A stretch of 64,000 nucleotides of DNA from Stieleria varia (lineage in GTDB: Bacteria > Planctomycetota > Planctomycetia > Pirellulales > Pirellulaceae): contig NZ_CP151726.1 in the NCBI RefSeq assembly GCF_038443385.1, positions 6,014,001-6,078,000 of the forward strand. The letters run 5' to 3'. Position numbers and translations under genes: made by a program. The notes beneath the pieces were generated by a model. It worked only from the letters and a program-made list of their open reading frames with translations. It had not been told where the DNA came from and ran no database searches. Positions 45,801 through 56,700 of the stretch are shown here, one piece after another (position 1 is the first letter of the stretch; each line of letters starts with the position of its first letter).

Positions 45801-48800
45801 CTGGGGTTTGTCGGAATCCTGGACGTCAACGGCGTGCTACGTGAAGTCAATGCGACGGCACTTCTCGCGGGAGGACTGCGCCGTAACGATGTCATTGGCA
45901 AGCCGTTTTGGGAGTGCTATTGGTGGTCTCATGACGATCAAACTGCGGTCGACCTGAGAAACGCGATTGAATCCGCGGTGAACGGTGAAGTCGTGCGATA
46001 CGACGTGGAAGTACGAATGGCAGGCGACTCACGGATCACCATCGATTTCATGCTGGTTCCCGTTCGAGATGACAATGGAGTGATTTCACATTTGATTCCC
46101 TCCGGCATCGACATCAGCGAGAGGATTTGGGCGGAACGTGAAGTTCAGCAGCGTATTGCGCAACTGAATCTTGCTCTGGAATCCGGACAAATGGGAATCT
46201 GGGAGTGGGACATTCCCGCAAACCATGTGACTTGGTCTCCCAGACTGTATGAAATGTTTGGCTACACAGAGCAAACGTTCGTTCCGACCAAAGCTGGGTT
46301 TCTCGATGCGATTCACCCCGATGACCGCGAGCGAATCGAGAGTCTTCTCGATTCCGCATTCGCCCGACAATGTGAAGACCATGAACTGGAATTTCGCGTC
46401 ATTCGGGGCGACCATGACGGTTTTGTCTGGACACATTGTCGAGGCAACGTTCGACGAGATGCGGATGGACGGCCGTTGTCGATCCTCAGTGTTGCCGTCG
46501 ATGTCACCGAAAGGAAGCAGCGCGAACTGTCTCTCACATTCCTTGCTGACTTACACAGTCGACTCGCTGCGCTGACATCAGCAGATGCCATCATCGCCGA
46601 AGCGAGCCAACGCATCGCGCAGCATATGCAGGTCTCGCATGTGTTGGTCGTTGAAATGGATAAAGATGCAGAGCAAGCCGATGTGATCTCGGACTTTTGC
46701 ACCGACGGCTCGCCGAGCTTGGTCGGCGTCTACAACATGTCAGACTTTGCGGCGGTCGAGGAACGTCATGCTCTTGCCTCCGGTCATGCCATGGTGGTGA
46801 ACGACACAAGCTCTGCTACGCGTAGTGACCGATACAAGCAGAGTTTCGCATCACTTCAGATTGGTGCGATCATCAATGCCCCGTGCAGTCGAGATCAGCA
46901 ACTGGAATTCATGATCTGTATCACCAAGCGTCACGCGCACATGTGGCGAGACGACGAAATTGACTTGATGCGGCAACTTTCTAACATCATCCGCTTGAAG
47001 CTTGAGCGGGCCAATGCCGAAGCAGCTCTTCGGGAGAGTGAAATCAAATTCCGCGATCTGGCGGACAACATCTCTCAGTTCACCTGGATGGCCGACGCTT
47101 CGGGTTCTATCTCTTGGTACAACCAGCGTTGGTTTGAATACACCGGCACCACTCTTGACGAGATGAGGGACTGGGGATGGAAGTCGGTTCAACACCCCGA
47201 ACATCTTGAACGCGTCATCGGTAGCTGGACTCAATCGCTTGAGTCTGGAGAAGTTTGGGAAGACACCTTCCCGCTCCGTTCTAAAGATGGAGAGTATCGT
47301 TGGTTTCTCTCACGTGCCCAACCGATTCGAGACGCAACCGGTCGCATTGTCAGATGGTTCGGCACGAATACAGACATTACTGATGCTCGACAAGCATCGG
47401 AAGCATTGCAGGCCAGTCAAGAACGATTGCGACTGGGGATCGAAGTCGCTGATTTTGCGCTCGCCCAGATCGATTATTCAACCGATACCGTCTTGCTGTC
47501 ATCCGAAGCAGCGAGGCTCTACGGTTTAGGTGAGTCTGAGATACAGGTCACACGTGAACAAATTCACGAGACATTTCACACGGACGATCGGGTATCGCTG
47601 CAGCACTGCATCGCAGAAAGTCTCAAACTCGACGGAGCAGGTCAGATGGCCGTCGAACATCGCATCGTCATGCCTAATGGTAGTGTTCGGTGGCTCAACA
47701 TCCGCAAGCGAATTTTCTTTGATCACGACACCAATCCGCCACGACCGAAGAACGGAATCTTGGCGGCCAGGGATGTCACCGACCACAAGCACTGGGAACT
47801 GGAACTGGCTGATCGCGAATCGCATTTACGCCGGGTCATCAATAATCAACTCGGACTCGTGGGGGTGATCGATCGCGACGGAGTCCTGGTCGAAGTCGAT
47901 GACAGGTCGATGAACATTGCCGGCGTGAATCGTGATGACGTGATCGGCAAGCACTTCGCCGAATGCGCTTGGTGGACCTATGACGAATCCATTGTCGAGC
48001 AAATGCGATCCGCTATGGACACTGCCTTTGGGGGTGAAACAGTGCGATTTGACATTGCTCTCTACCAAAAAAGTGATTTGAGATTGATGATCGACTTCAT
48101 GATGGCACCTGTCATGGGCGAAGACGACAACGTGGAATTTCTGATCTGGTCTGGTGTTGATATCTCCGAGCGAAAGCTGGCCGAAGAACAATTGCTGCAA
48201 GCTCGCGCCGTTGCCGAATCTGCAAACCAATCCAAAAGCGAGTTCCTCGCCAACATGAGCCACGAGATTCGCACGCCGATGACTGCCATCCTCGGATACA
48301 CGGACTTGATCGCCGATCAACTTCAAGACACGGAGGCGATGGACCATGTGCGGACGATCCGCCGAAACGGCGATTTCTTGCTGGATATTATCAACGACAT
48401 CCTTGATCTTTCAAAGATTGAAGCTGGCAAGTTCGAAATCAGTCAGCAAGCGTTTTCGCCTCAACGTTTGGTGGAAGATGTCCGATCGATCATGGAAGTT
48501 CGCGCGAGTGGCAGCAAGATCGAACTGGGGGTCGAGTATCGAGGCCCCATCCCTGAACAGATCGAAAGCGATCCCAAACGGCTACGCCAAGTATTGATCA
48601 ACTTGGTAGGCAACGCGATCAAATTCACGCCCGAGGGCTCCGTTGAACTTGTGGTCAGCTATACCGAGCAATCCAGAAGACTACGGTTTGATGTCATTGA
48701 CTCAGGGATCGGGATCAGTGACAAGCAACGCAAGCGACTTTTCCAACCATTCTCGCAAGGGGATGGAAACGTCAACCGTGAATTTGGTGGGACCGGACTT

Positions 48801-49361
48801 GGTTTGGCGATCAGCAAGCGATTGACCGAGATGCTCGGCGGCGACATCTCTGTCCAGAGTGAGCTCGGCAAAGGAAGCACGTTCACGGTTTCAATCGTCA
48901 TCGGCGAGTCGCAACACGTTTCGTTGGTGAACCCTGTGGCGGATACTCCTGAGCCTCATTCGACCACGAGCTCCAGTGCAGTTCACCTGAGTTGCCATGT
49001 TCTGGTCGTCGATGACCGCCGTGACATTCGCTTTCTTAGCAAACGATTCTTGACTTCAGCCGGCGCTACGGTCGATGAAGCCGAGGACGGCGAAGTCGCC
49101 ATTGCCAAAGTGACTCATGCGATCGAGCAAGGCAGGCCGTATGACTTGATCCTACTAGACATGCAAATGCCCCGACTGGATGGTTACACAACAGCCAAAG
49201 CCTTGCGTCAACTAGGTTTCGCCGAACCAATCATTGCACTGACCGCCGACGCCATGCAGGGAGACATGAAACGCTGCCTTGAGAGTGGTTGCGACGACTA
49301 CCTCAGCAAACCCATCGATAAAACGCAATTGCTTAATCTGGTCGGTAAACTGACTTCCTAG
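42819..49361 (+). CDS. CheB-CheR-PAS-GAF hybrid histidine kinase with receiver domain
   Basis: A 2180-residue paralogue-like partner of the preceding kinase. Order: CheB (about 20-200; [33 protein letters not shown], so all three catalytic residues are kept), CheR (215-490; [38 protein letters not shown]), coiled coil near 680-740 ([19 protein letters not shown]), five or more PAS domains, a GAF domain at about 1235-1395 ([20 protein letters not shown]), two or three more PAS, HisKA ([10 protein letters not shown], phospho-His near 1813), HATPase, and a receiver from about 2060 ([11 protein letters not shown]). None of its PAS domains carries the LOV cysteine motif, so the ligands are unknown. 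Starts at 42819; ATG 42849 also fits. It is soluble and 27 bp behind the first kinase. Confidence 0.92.
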   Translation: MPVQNIHSLPMNHPIRNLPPLIVGVGASAGGLEAFQELLRSLQDTNDIAIVFVQHLEKESDELLIELLSKSTPLDVVRIGGRKKVKAGSIYVCPPWTLLELRNSSLRIANADSNVRPDAPIDHFLQSLADDQGERGVGVILSGTGSDGTLGLKAINDAGGMTFTQSAESAKFDSMPRSAMTTGVADHVLSPEMIGLELKKYAAYLSSVENSLDSLSTSRIHEAIPTISKRLMEVTNHNFQHYKQNTLARRIRRRMHVLKLSQVDAYVKFLVQDEDEPQALFRELLISVTEFFRDPDAFELLSQSVIPKLFANRVSSDTVRIWVPGCATGEEAYSIAMLCREHMDQIPSPPEVQIFATDIDDHALKICRQGTYPIGIEDEISKERLQRFFIKRGKKFQVTREIRELVMFSSHNLISDPPFSRLDMISCRNLLIYLGPHLQKKLIPLFHYSLRPSGYLLLGPSENISSHAELFRVVDAKYRLSQRKGTGVNTTAALSTNDAGSANGGPDMNPLNADDETEDLMQIMQRIVLDEFAPKSVIVDEDGKILCASADMHKYLTVGTGSFQNNVIKMARNGLRVGLRATLQEAKAKRRRVVHDNLSVRIDGKLQPVMLTIQPMPRVGEEAELFMIVFHDAGLPLTHGDELANLDGTENSVSIRADSDADSLIAHLERELASTRNDLERSIQEFETANEELKSSNEELLSLNEEMQSANEELETSKEEIQGVVRALEQSNSDLNNLLRSTQIATIFLDDDLRIRSYTPAATQIYGLIPTDIGRPLKQLMPLADKIPPLPELKDLDADSPIEDAIQTQTGEWYIRRVLPYLSQSGEREGIVVTFNNVTEERVSQEKIRESEGQLRSLVSSTAEGIYGIDLNGNCTFANNACVNLLGYESPDQLLGRHMHELIHHTKPDGTSYPAEDCRIYGAYRLGERVHADDEFYWRADGSSFDVEYWAYPQFKEGEVVGCVVTFLDISERKKWQSELAEREENLRRVIDNMLGFVGILDVNGVLREVNATALLAGGLRRNDVIGKPFWECYWWSHDDQTAVDLRNAIESAVNGEVVRYDVEVRMAGDSRITIDFMLVPVRDDNGVISHLIPSGIDISERIWAEREVQQRIAQLNLALESGQMGIWEWDIPANHVTWSPRLYEMFGYTEQTFVPTKAGFLDAIHPDDRERIESLLDSAFARQCEDHELEFRVIRGDHDGFVWTHCRGNVRRDADGRPLSILSVAVDVTERKQRELSLTFLADLHSRLAALTSADAIIAEASQRIAQHMQVSHVLVVEMDKDAEQADVISDFCTDGSPSLVGVYNMSDFAAVEERHALASGHAMVVNDTSSATRSDRYKQSFASLQIGAIINAPCSRDQQLEFMICITKRHAHMWRDDEIDLMRQLSNIIRLKLERANAEAALRESEIKFRDLADNISQFTWMADASGSISWYNQRWFEYTGTTLDEMRDWGWKSVQHPEHLERVIGSWTQSLESGEVWEDTFPLRSKDGEYRWFLSRAQPIRDATGRIVRWFGTNTDITDARQASEALQASQERLRLGIEVADFALAQIDYSTDTVLLSSEAARLYGLGESEIQVTREQIHETFHTDDRVSLQHCIAESLKLDGAGQMAVEHRIVMPNGSVRWLNIRKRIFFDHDTNPPRPKNGILAARDVTDHKHWELELADRESHLRRVINNQLGLVGVIDRDGVLVEVDDRSMNIAGVNRDDVIGKHFAECAWWTYDESIVEQMRSAMDTAFGGETVRFDIALYQKSDLRLMIDFMMAPVMGEDDNVEFLIWSGVDISERKLAEEQLLQARAVAESANQSKSEFLANMSHEIRTPMTAILGYTDLIADQLQDTEAMDHVRTIRRNGDFLLDIINDILDLSKIEAGKFEISQQAFSPQRLVEDVRSIMEVRASGSKIELGVEYRGPIPEQIESDPKRLRQVLINLVGNAIKFTPEGSVELVVSYTEQSRRLRFDVIDSGIGISDKQRKRLFQPFSQGDGNVNREFGGTGLGLAISKRLTEMLGGDISVQSELGKGSTFTVSIVIGESQHVSLVNPVADTPEPHSTTSSSAVHLSCHVLVVDDRRDIRFLSKRFLTSAGATVDEAEDGEVAIAKVTHAIEQGRPYDLILLDMQMPRLDGYTTAKALRQLGFAEPIIALTADAMQGDMKRCLESGCDDYLSKPIDKTQLLNLVGKLTS

Positions 49362-49447
49362 CCACGACGCCATTGGGCACGAGAATTGCATCCCATGATT
49401 CCGTCTCACGTAATTTCTTCACCGATCTATCAAGGCGGCAAATCACG

Positions 49448-49699
49448 ATGCTCTGGCTCATTGGTTGGATTTTCTTCGGCTTTCTCGTAGGACTGATCGC
49501 TCGTGGATTGATGCCGGGTCCTCAGCCCATGGGCTGCCTGGGAACGATTCTCCTGGGTATCAGCGGATCCTTCGTCGGCGGCGTCATCGGCTACTTGGTT
49601 CAAGGAGGCTCGCTAATCCAATCCAGCGGATGGATCGGCTCCGTCATAGGAGCTGTCATTCTGCTACTGCTGCAAATGAGACGTGAGCCGTCAAACTGA
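49448..49699 (+). CDS. GlsB/YeaQ/YmgE family small membrane protein
   Basis: About 83 residues from ATG 49448 (MLWLIGWIFFGFLVGLIARG). Three hydrophobic helices and the glycine-rich middle, GCLGTILLGISGSFVGGVIG, mark the transglycosylase-associated/GlsB stress protein family. Family members are induced by general stress and sit in the inner membrane; their role is unknown. It lies 86 bp after the second hybrid kinase, with a strong terminator following. Confidence 0.88.
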   Translation: MLWLIGWIFFGFLVGLIARGLMPGPQPMGCLGTILLGISGSFVGGVIGYLVQGGSLIQSSGWIGSVIGAVILLLLQMRREPSN

Positions 49700-49702
49700 A
49701 AA

Positions 49703-49732
49703 AGGCGACGAAGCATGGCTGCTTCGTCGCCT
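49703..49732 (-). terminator. Rho-independent terminator between convergent genes
   Basis: AGGCGACGAAGCA (49703-49715) and TGCTTCGTCGCCT (49720-49732) form a perfect 13-bp stem with a TGGC loop. On the minus strand the stem is followed by TTTTTC (from the GAAAAA at 49698-49703), so it is a good intrinsic terminator for the DUF892 gene; it may also stop transcription of the GlsB-like gene on the plus strand. Confidence 0.8.
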
Positions 49733-49758
49733 CACTCATTCTTGATGAAACGACTTGA

Positions 49759-50262
49759 TCACTTTCCTGAAAGATCCATCGCCATGAAGTTGATTTTTCG
49801 TTCTGCAAGTCGGGTCAAGGTCTGGTTGGCAAGACCCTCTTCATTAAGAGTCTGTTGCAACGTATCAGCCGCATCTCGATGCCCCAGCTTCTCAGCGTAG
49901 GAGCGTGCGGTGCCATAACCAGCCATTTCATAGTGCTCTACTCGTTGAGCAGCAGCGACCAAACCGGCGTCCAAGACTCGTGGCTCGATGTCGCTACTGA
50001 TGATGGACTCGCCTTCCTTAATCAGCCCCTCCATCGCGGCACACTTGTGACCGCCAGGCTCAAAATCCAACGATTTGAAGATCCCCTCCAGTCGCGTGAC
50101 ATGCGTTCTTGTTTCTTCCAAGTGAGCTGAAAACGCATCTTTCAATTCGTCAGCGGTGGCCGCGTCACGCATCTTAGGAATCGCATCCAACAATTGGGTC
50201 TCTGCGCTGTAGAGATCTTTCAGTTCGTGGACATACAGCTTATGGAGTGAATCTAGTTTCAT
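49759..50262 (-). CDS. DUF892/YciE ferritin-like protein
   Basis: About 167 residues from ATG 50262 (MKLDSLHKLYVHELKDLYSA), the canonical start of the family. The four-helix bundle carries HELKDLYSAETQLLDAIPKM, HLEETRTHVTRLEGIF, and VEHYEMAGYGTARSYAEKLG, giving Glu and His residues of a di-iron site as in rubrerythrin-like proteins. Family members are general-stress proteins of unknown reaction, commonly with CsbD and GlsB, as here. It ends just at a rho-independent terminator. Confidence 0.9.
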   Translation of the reverse strand: MKLDSLHKLYVHELKDLYSAETQLLDAIPKMRDAATADELKDAFSAHLEETRTHVTRLEGIFKSLDFEPGGHKCAAMEGLIKEGESIISSDIEPRVLDAGLVAAAQRVEHYEMAGYGTARSYAEKLGHRDAADTLQQTLNEEGLANQTLTRLAERKINFMAMDLSGK

Positions 50263-50362
50263 GGTTCTTTGTTCCGATTGCGAGATGAGATTTGATGAGA
50301 GGGCGAGATGACTGCTGAGAGAAGCAATGACCAATACGCCCTCTTTTTTCATCGCTGGATAT

Positions 50363-50809
50363 CTAACGCATCCAGCGTTCACGCCAGCTCAATTCCCGTT
50401 CTCGCTGCGCCCCCATGGCGACACCGATCAACAGGCCTGCGAGCAACCCGACACCGAATGCGGTTCCAACGGATTCGAGTGGATGCCGCGAAAGTGTTTT
50501 CACTGAGGCGTTGTACCCACGTCGTGCCTGCTCGCTGACCGCGTCATAGCCTTCCTTCAACGTGTCCCCAGCAGCGGACGCATACTCGGAGGCACGATCC
50601 ATCATTGATCCGCACGCTTCTGAGCACTCTTCAAAGAACGCTTCGATCTGCTCGCGAGTCTGACCTGTTTTCTCCTGAACCACGCCAACGAGCTGATCAA
50701 TATTGCCTTCGGCGCGAGACAAGTCGTCATCGGTAACTTGACCGTACTTTTCTTTCACTTTACCAGCAAACTGTTTCCAATTGCCGGACATCTCTTGCTT
50801 CGTAGCCAT
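50363..50809 (-). CDS. CsbD domain fused to DUF883-like membrane anchor
   Basis: About 148 residues from ATG 50809, after a good ribosome-binding sequence AGGAGAG. Residues 1-60 are a CsbD domain (MSGNWKQFAGKVKEKYGQVT and DDDLSRAEGNIDQLVGVVQE). Residues 65-148 resemble DUF883/ElaB: a helical region with GDTLKEGYDAVSEQARRGYN, and a C-terminal SHPLESVG-like segment leading into one glycine-rich membrane helix (GTAFGVGLLAGLLIGVAMG) and a basic tail. ElaB-like proteins tie stress factors or ribosomes to the inner membrane. A CsbD domain attached to such an anchor should place it on the membrane surface. It precedes the DUF892 gene by about 100 bp on the same strand. Confidence 0.85.
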   Translation of the reverse strand: MATKQEMSGNWKQFAGKVKEKYGQVTDDDLSRAEGNIDQLVGVVQEKTGQTREQIEAFFEECSEACGSMMDRASEYASAAGDTLKEGYDAVSEQARRGYNASVKTLSRHPLESVGTAFGVGLLAGLLIGVAMGAQRERELSWRERWMR

Positions 50810-50993
50810 CTGAAATCTCTCCTGAGAGTGTTTGTCGTACTCGAACCGAACTGTTTCTTCAGCGATGCAACTCATGTGCCAACCTTGTCGGAGTGGATCG
50901 ACGGGCGGACAAATCGCGATCACAATGCATGTGCGTTCAAATAACGCAATGTTTGGGAAGCATCCCTTGCTCTCCGATCGACCCGGTTGTCTC

Positions 50994-51728
50994 TCAACCG
51001 TCCATTTCCGATCGTCGACGGATTCGCTCGATTGGCAAAGCCATCAAATCGACAGCAATGTCGGCAAAGATCGCGCGTCCTTTCGTCAGCCAAGCAGCGG
51101 CGAAGGACCAGACAGCGATCCACTCCATCCAAAAGAGAAAGTTGTATTGGTTGCAAACACTTTTCCAGTGAGCCGGAAAGAGAAACAGATACGCCCCCAT
51201 CGCCACCATGCTCAACAGAATCACCAAACCACTTGATCGATAGATCAGATTACGCTCCAGAATGTGAGGCTCCAGTTCCTGCTCCGAGGCTCGCGGGTTG
51301 GGGAAATGGTAGAGCGAATAGAAAGCGAGCGTCAGAAAGAACGCACCGCCGCTGAGCGTGTGCACGTAGCCGACGAGTGATTTCTGAAACAGCGGATCGC
51401 TCTTTGCGTCGAGTGGAAACAACGCCACCCCAAGCGCTGCGAGGCAGCCGATGTTGGCTGTCCAGCTTTCGATCCAATCGTACCCCCGATAGCAGAATAG
51501 AAAGATTCCGATCGAACACATGGCTCCGACGAAGACGTCGCGCAAAGCCGTGTGGTAGTAGCTGCTGATGTTGTCTTGGATTTCAATTCCGAGCACCAGC
51601 CACCCCAGAGGCCCGAGAACGATCGGCAATAGTAATCCGATAGCACCGATCGCTCGGCGAACACTTTGATAGGACACCACCAGCGTTCGTGTGCTGTCAG
51701 AGAATGAATCATTCATGTGGTTGGTCAT
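50994..51728 (-). CDS. Multi-pass membrane protein of unknown function
   Basis: About 244 residues from ATG 51728 (or 51716). Seven or so hydrophobic segments, for example AIGAIGLLLPIVLGPLGWLV, VFVGAMCSIGIFLFCYRGYD, IGCLAALGVALFP and VILLSMVAMGAYLFLFP. Between helices 1 and 2 the soluble stretch QDNISSYYHTALRD is typical of the family. I do not recognise an activity; it is a conserved bacterial membrane protein often annotated as hypothetical. It lies among stress genes and may share their control. Confidence 0.7.
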   Translation of the reverse strand: MTNHMNDSFSDSTRTLVVSYQSVRRAIGAIGLLLPIVLGPLGWLVLGIEIQDNISSYYHTALRDVFVGAMCSIGIFLFCYRGYDWIESWTANIGCLAALGVALFPLDAKSDPLFQKSLVGYVHTLSGGAFFLTLAFYSLYHFPNPRASEQELEPHILERNLIYRSSGLVILLSMVAMGAYLFLFPAHWKSVCNQYNFLFWMEWIAVWSFAAAWLTKGRAIFADIAVDLMALPIERIRRRSEMDG

Positions 51729-51769
51729 GCTGTGGCTGGCAATGCTTGGTGAAGTCGTAGACTCAAGCA

Positions 51770-51994
51770 CTACGACCGGCCATAGCGTTTGACGACGATA
51801 CCCAAAACGACTCCGATGGCAACGCTCGCGGCAACCGTGACGACAGGCCGTTGACCGACCCAATGTTTTGTCATCTCCATCAGCTTCCCGGCCGTACCCT
51901 GTTCGGCCTCGCTCACATGGCTCGAGCCAACGGGACCAACGGAATATCGTCCAGGGCGGTCAGACTTAGATCGTGGTTCTGCGGGGGCAATCAT
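51770..51994 (-). CDS. Small membrane-anchored protein (DUF883-like tail)
   Basis: About 74 residues from ATG 51994, 8 bp after AAAGGT. A polar, proline-containing N-terminal part is followed by the helix TAGKLMEMTKHWVGQRPVVT and a glycine-rich membrane segment ending VVLGIVVKRYGRS. This resembles the C-terminal half of the DUF883 family, as seen in the protein at 50.4 kb. It is 42 bp upstream of the membrane protein gene and probably the first gene of that small operon. Confidence 0.65.
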   Translation of the reverse strand: MIAPAEPRSKSDRPGRYSVGPVGSSHVSEAEQGTAGKLMEMTKHWVGQRPVVTVAASVAIGVVLGIVVKRYGRS

Positions 51995-52284
51995 GATGGT
52001 GGTACCTTTTGAGTCCAAGTGAACGGGTTGTTTGAGCCGGAATGTTTCTACAGGACACTTACTTGGCATTCGCCGTACCAAAGCGAGACGGGGCGGTAAG
52101 AATACTGCCTGGAGCCCACTTCATGGCAGGAAATGGCACATTCACCACCACCATGATCGATCTCCGACCGCAATCATGATCAGGACGATTTGCAGCTGAT
52201 AGCCGCGGAGGCGCCGGACACGTCAAGCCTGGAACGCCAGTCCCAGGTCCCGCGCCCCGACGGTCCCCACGTCAAGACGCGAAG

Positions 52285-52572
52285 GCGGCGACAGGACGTT
52301 TCGTTGAGGCATCGCATTGTACGAAACGGAGCGGAGCAAAAATGGGATTGAAATCATTTCGGTGATTCCCGTGCGGCAATCAGCGAAGTGCTGTACTCCC
52401 GATAAGCCCTGTGGATGTTTGCACGCGAAGGCGCTAAGGCGCGAAGGGGGGAGCACCTTTCTTCGCGCCTTTGCGTCTTCGCGTGAGCAATGATGGATGA
52501 TGGGGACCATCTGATATCGTTGGTCGACTGTTCGCAGTCGCGGATGCGACGACAGCATAAAGCATGGGGCGT
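52285..52572. repeat. Partial copy of the multi-hairpin repeat (upstream of kinase, copy 1)
   Basis: This stretch holds the second half of the repeat unit that is tandem at 57.7-59.5 kb: the GATTCCCGTGCGGCAATCAG segment, the hairpin arms GCACGCGAAGGCGCTAAGGC and CTTCGCGCCTTTGCGTCTTC, then CGCGGATGCGACGACAGCAT ending at AAAGCATGGGGCG. Orientation is the same as the other copies. The following bases 52573-52885 carry further palindromes, among them CCACGGGT (52757-52764) and ACCCGTGG (52777-52784), and no gene. Confidence 0.75.
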
Positions 52573-52885
52573 GGGAACGTGAAAGGAATCGTTGCTGCAT
52601 ATGACCGTGAAGCGGTCTCAGACGGTAGCCGGCGATAGAGCGCAGCGATCATCGCCGGTTCATTCAGTCTGACGAGAACCGACCCCGGAGGCGGTCGCAG
52701 CCCCGATTCCGAGAAGTCTGCGACACCCTTCGGGGTCGATTCAACATGGTCGCATACCACGGGTGCGCCTTCGGCGACCCGTGGCTACCTTCTGCGATCC
52801 CTCGCGGGATCCAATTTCGCTTTCCCGACTCAGGCCCCATGCAGATGGGTGATCAAAGACGTCAGCAATAAACTTCACGTCCCTG

Positions 52886-53593
52886 AGCCCCATGGGGGTG
52901 CCCATGACCGCGACAAAAAAGCCGCGAAGCGGCGGCAGATTCGGCACGGCGTCCACAATCTGTCGCCGCCTCCGCGGCTTGGCTGGAATCGTTGCGAAAC
53001 GCCACCTGGGACTGACGTCCCAGGCTTTACGCTTCCGCCGCCTCCGCGGCTTTTATTTATTTGCGGGGAAAACGGGAGCAGCACTTTGTTGAGGCATCGC
53101 ATTGCCTCTAACCGAGCGGAGCAAAAATGGGATTGAGATCGATTCGGTGATTCCCGTGCGGCAATCAGCGAAGTGCTGTACTCCCGTAAGCCTGGGCTGT
53201 TCAAAATTTGGCGTTGGGTCGTTTTGAGTTTGCGCAAGTTTATGTCCCTACTGCCGGCGCAGCTGGTAACCCCAGTGAGCCTCAGGCGCTAGCCGTGGAC
53301 CTGAGGCGGATTGTGGTGCCGGCCCACGGCTAGCGCCTGAGGCTCACTTTGATTGCGATGCATGGAACAAAATCATGAACTGAAAAAACAATGTCAACAC
53401 CAAACTTTGAACAGCCCACCGTAAGCCCGATAAGTCCTGAGGATGTTTGCACGCGAAGGCGCTAAGGCGCGAAGGGCGGGCACCTTTCTTCGCGCCTTTG
53501 CGTCTTCGCGTGAGCAATGATGGATGATGGAAACCATTTGATATCGTTGGTCGACTGTTCGCAGTCGCGGATGCGACGACAGCATAAAGCATG
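52886..53593. repeat. Full copy of the multi-hairpin repeat split by a MITE (copy 2)
   Basis: The unit starts with GAGCCCCATGGGGGTGCCCA, has the arms GGCAGATTCGG / CAATCTGTCGCCGCC, the palindrome CCTGGGACTGACGTCCCAGG, and ends with the AAGCATGG of the right end. It is interrupted at 53193-53418 by a MITE; without the insert and its duplication it would be about 470 bp long, like the tandem units downstream. Confidence 0.78.
53193..53418. mobile_element. MITE-like element (226 bp) with a 9-bp target duplication
   Basis: The ends share the core TGGGCTGTTCAAAATTTGG (left) and the complement of CCAAACTTTGAACAGCCCA (right), imperfect over about 24 bp. The flanks CCGTAAGCC (53184-53192) and CCGTAAGCC (53419-53427) are identical, a 9-bp target duplication, and the uninterrupted repeat copies elsewhere show only one CCGTAAG/CCGATAAG at this place. 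Inside is a near-perfect hairpin (53275-53347) with arms GAGCCTCAGGCGCTAGCCGT and its complement. No transposase is encoded. The TIR core is shared with the element at 15113-15496. Confidence 0.85.
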
Positions 53594-53778
53594 GACTCAG
53601 GCAGATGCTGGTGCGCAAAGTTCGGCTACAATTCACCCATCATAGAACTCCGTTGCATTGGGAGAATCGGCGACAGGACTGCACAAGAAGGAGACTTCTG
53701 GCCCAGCCTGCGAAATGGGATCCACCAAGCCGAGAACTCCCGAAGCAGTGGTCGTCCAAGTATCGAGCGAACTACGTT

Positions 53779-56700
53779 ATGGATCAAGCCGCGCGCATTC
53801 GGCAACTTCTGGACCAATATCGGGAGGCACTCCGGCAGGATTCGGACTATGACCTGTCGGCCGTGTATCAAAGCCATCCGGATTTGATGCCTGAGCTGAA
53901 ACGAATGTTCGAAGCGTTGCGATCTGACATCTTGTTTTCCCTTTCGGAGCGGACACGGACCTTTCATCCAGATTCCTCCGCCACCGAGACGCTTGATCTG
54001 GAGTCCACCGAAACAACATCGGATCCGCAGAGATTATCGGTTCGTTATGTCGGCGAGTATCGCCTGGATTCGATCTTGGGCGAGGGTAGTTTTGGACAAG
54101 TTTGGCGGGGAATGCAGTTGAGCTTATCGCGTCCGGTGGCCGTCAAGTTACTCAAACGCGAACATCAGCACCCTGACCTCGTCGCCCGCTTCCGCCGAGA
54201 AGCGATGCTGTTGGCGCGGCTCCAGCATCCAAACATCGTCTCGGTTCTGGAAGTCAACGAATGCGACGGTGTGCACTATATCGCGATGGAATTCGTTGAG
54301 GGAACGGATCTTAAGCATGTCATCCAACAAGGCTTGCCAACGCCCCACTGGTCAGCGAGAGCGATGGCGACCGCAGCACAGGCCGTCGCGCATGCTCACG
54401 AGGCTGATCTGATCCACCGCGACTTGAAACCCGCGAACATTCTGGTCGATACGAACTCGCAACTGAAACTCACAGACTTTGGCCTCGCCCGCCAAACAAC
54501 CGGTGGCACGGAGCTGACCAAGACCGGCGCGATCGTCGGCACGATTTCTTACATGGCTCCCGAACAGGCGAGCGGTCGAGCTGATCAGCTTGGACCGGCG
54601 GTCGACATCTATGCAATCGGTGCAACGCTCTACCATTTGCTCACCGGACGGCCGCCATTTCCATCCCGTGACGGCCTGCACGATCTGGCTGTGCTGGACG
54701 AAATACGCGAACGAAATCCGGTGCCGCCTCGACGCCTGTGTCCCGACCGCAACATTCCTCGAGATCTTGAAACGATCTGCCTCAAGTGCCTTGAGAAGGA
54801 ACCCAGGTTGCGCTACGAATCTGCGGCAGCCTTGGCGGCCGATCTGACGCGATTTCTTGACGGGGATCCCATCCTGGCTCGGCCCACATCGCTTTGGGAA
54901 CGGACTTGGCGTCGCGCAAAGAAACGCCCCATGGCGGCGGCTTTGGTGGCCACGCTGCTGCTGGTCTCGCTCGTCGGCGGCGCCACGGTTTGGACACTTT
55001 CCCTGAAAACCACACGCTTGACCAACGAAGTGGAATCCGTGAGGCAGGAGAAATCGTTCGCCGAACAGGAAAAGTCCCTGGCCGAGCAGGAGAAGTCACG
55101 CGCCGAGCAAGAACGCAACACTGCAGCGGCAACCGCTGTTGCCAAGGAACAGGAAGCGGAAGCAGCGAATCAGCAGAAAGCGTGGCAGGAGTACACGACC
55201 GACATGCAGTTGGTCGGGACTGCTTGGCAGGCCGGCAAGATGGAGGTGGTACGTGATCTGTTGAACAAACATCGTCCCGAGAATGACCCCGGGGCGACAG
55301 ACTTGCGCGGGCCGGAATGGCACTACTGGGACTTTCGGGTGCACAACACGAGCCAGTTGATTCCGGCCGCACACGGCCGCAGCGCAGCGGTGAGCAGCGA
55401 CGGTCGCCGCTTGGCCATGGCGGATGAAACGCACGCAACGATCTGGGACCTGCAAACTCTCCAACCACTGCAGAGGTGGCGCATCTCGCCGGGGCGGCCG
55501 ACCAACTTCGCCGACTCGTCGGACCATCATGGTGAATTCGACCACAGCGTCGCCTTCAGTCCTAGCGGCAGACTGTGCGCGGCGACGAACTTTCGAATCA
55601 TGCGTGACCGGCGTGTCGGGTCGGTCCGTGTTTGGGACGTCGAGACCGGCGAAGAACGCCTGGCAATTACCGGTGATCGGTTTATCGGAGGACGCGCGGT
55701 GTGTTTTTCGCCAGACGAAAGGCTCGTACTGGCGGGCGGATATGGCTACGCGTACAAAGCTTGGGATCTGGAGACTCGCCAGGAAGTCATCCCGAAGCTT
55801 CGCTCGAGCGATCCGACGAACCCCAGTTTTGTCAAAGTCGGTACGCCGTGGTCAGGAGAAGTTGTCGTCTGGGACATGGCGTTCTGGAGAAACATTTTGA
55901 TGCTGCGTTGTGACCTCCTCGGTCCATCATTTCCAGATTGGCCTCATCCGGAAAAACAAGTCACGCCCTGGATTCATTCCGAAATTCCACTTCGTCTCCG
56001 TGGTCCGACCCGCCAGCACCGCACCGTGTACGGATATGACGGCGTCGAACTGTATGCAGCAGTCCGCAATGATGACGACACGCTGGACCTGCACCAGATG
56101 GCAAACCCGAGGGTCAATGGAATAGAAGTCAAGCGTTTGGAGGGTGGTCCGGTGAGCTGTGTTACGATTCGCGATCAGGCACTCGTCGCCGCAGGCCGTG
56201 ACCGTGTGATTCGGATTTGGGAGACTCATTTGATGAGATCGCCGCGGGAATTGCGTGGCAGCGAGCAGGAAATCACCGGCATGGCTTTAAGTCCTGACCA
56301 CAATGTCCTGATCACGTTTCCACCCACGCGAGTCTGGCGTCTAGACCAGCAGTCGGAGTTCGCATTACCGCTGCCGCCTGTCGCCCCGCACTTGATCAAT
56401 CGTATCGACAGTCATGGGAAACAGTATTGCGTTACCCACCAAAGTAGAAATGTAAAACTGATTGATGATACGCAGGGCCGCGTCATTGCCGACATTCCGT
56501 GCGAGCAGTTCGTCGGAGCTTGGTTCAGCCCCGATGATCGACGCGTTGCCGTGACCTTGTCCGACAAGAAGCGGTTCACAACGCAACTTTGGGATCTCGT
56601 CACCGAGCAACGGATCGCGGAGTTGCCAATTTTCGGCCGCGCCGGAAATCCCCACGCGTTCAGCGGCGGCGCCTTCAGCAGTGACGGTCGTTGGCTTGCT

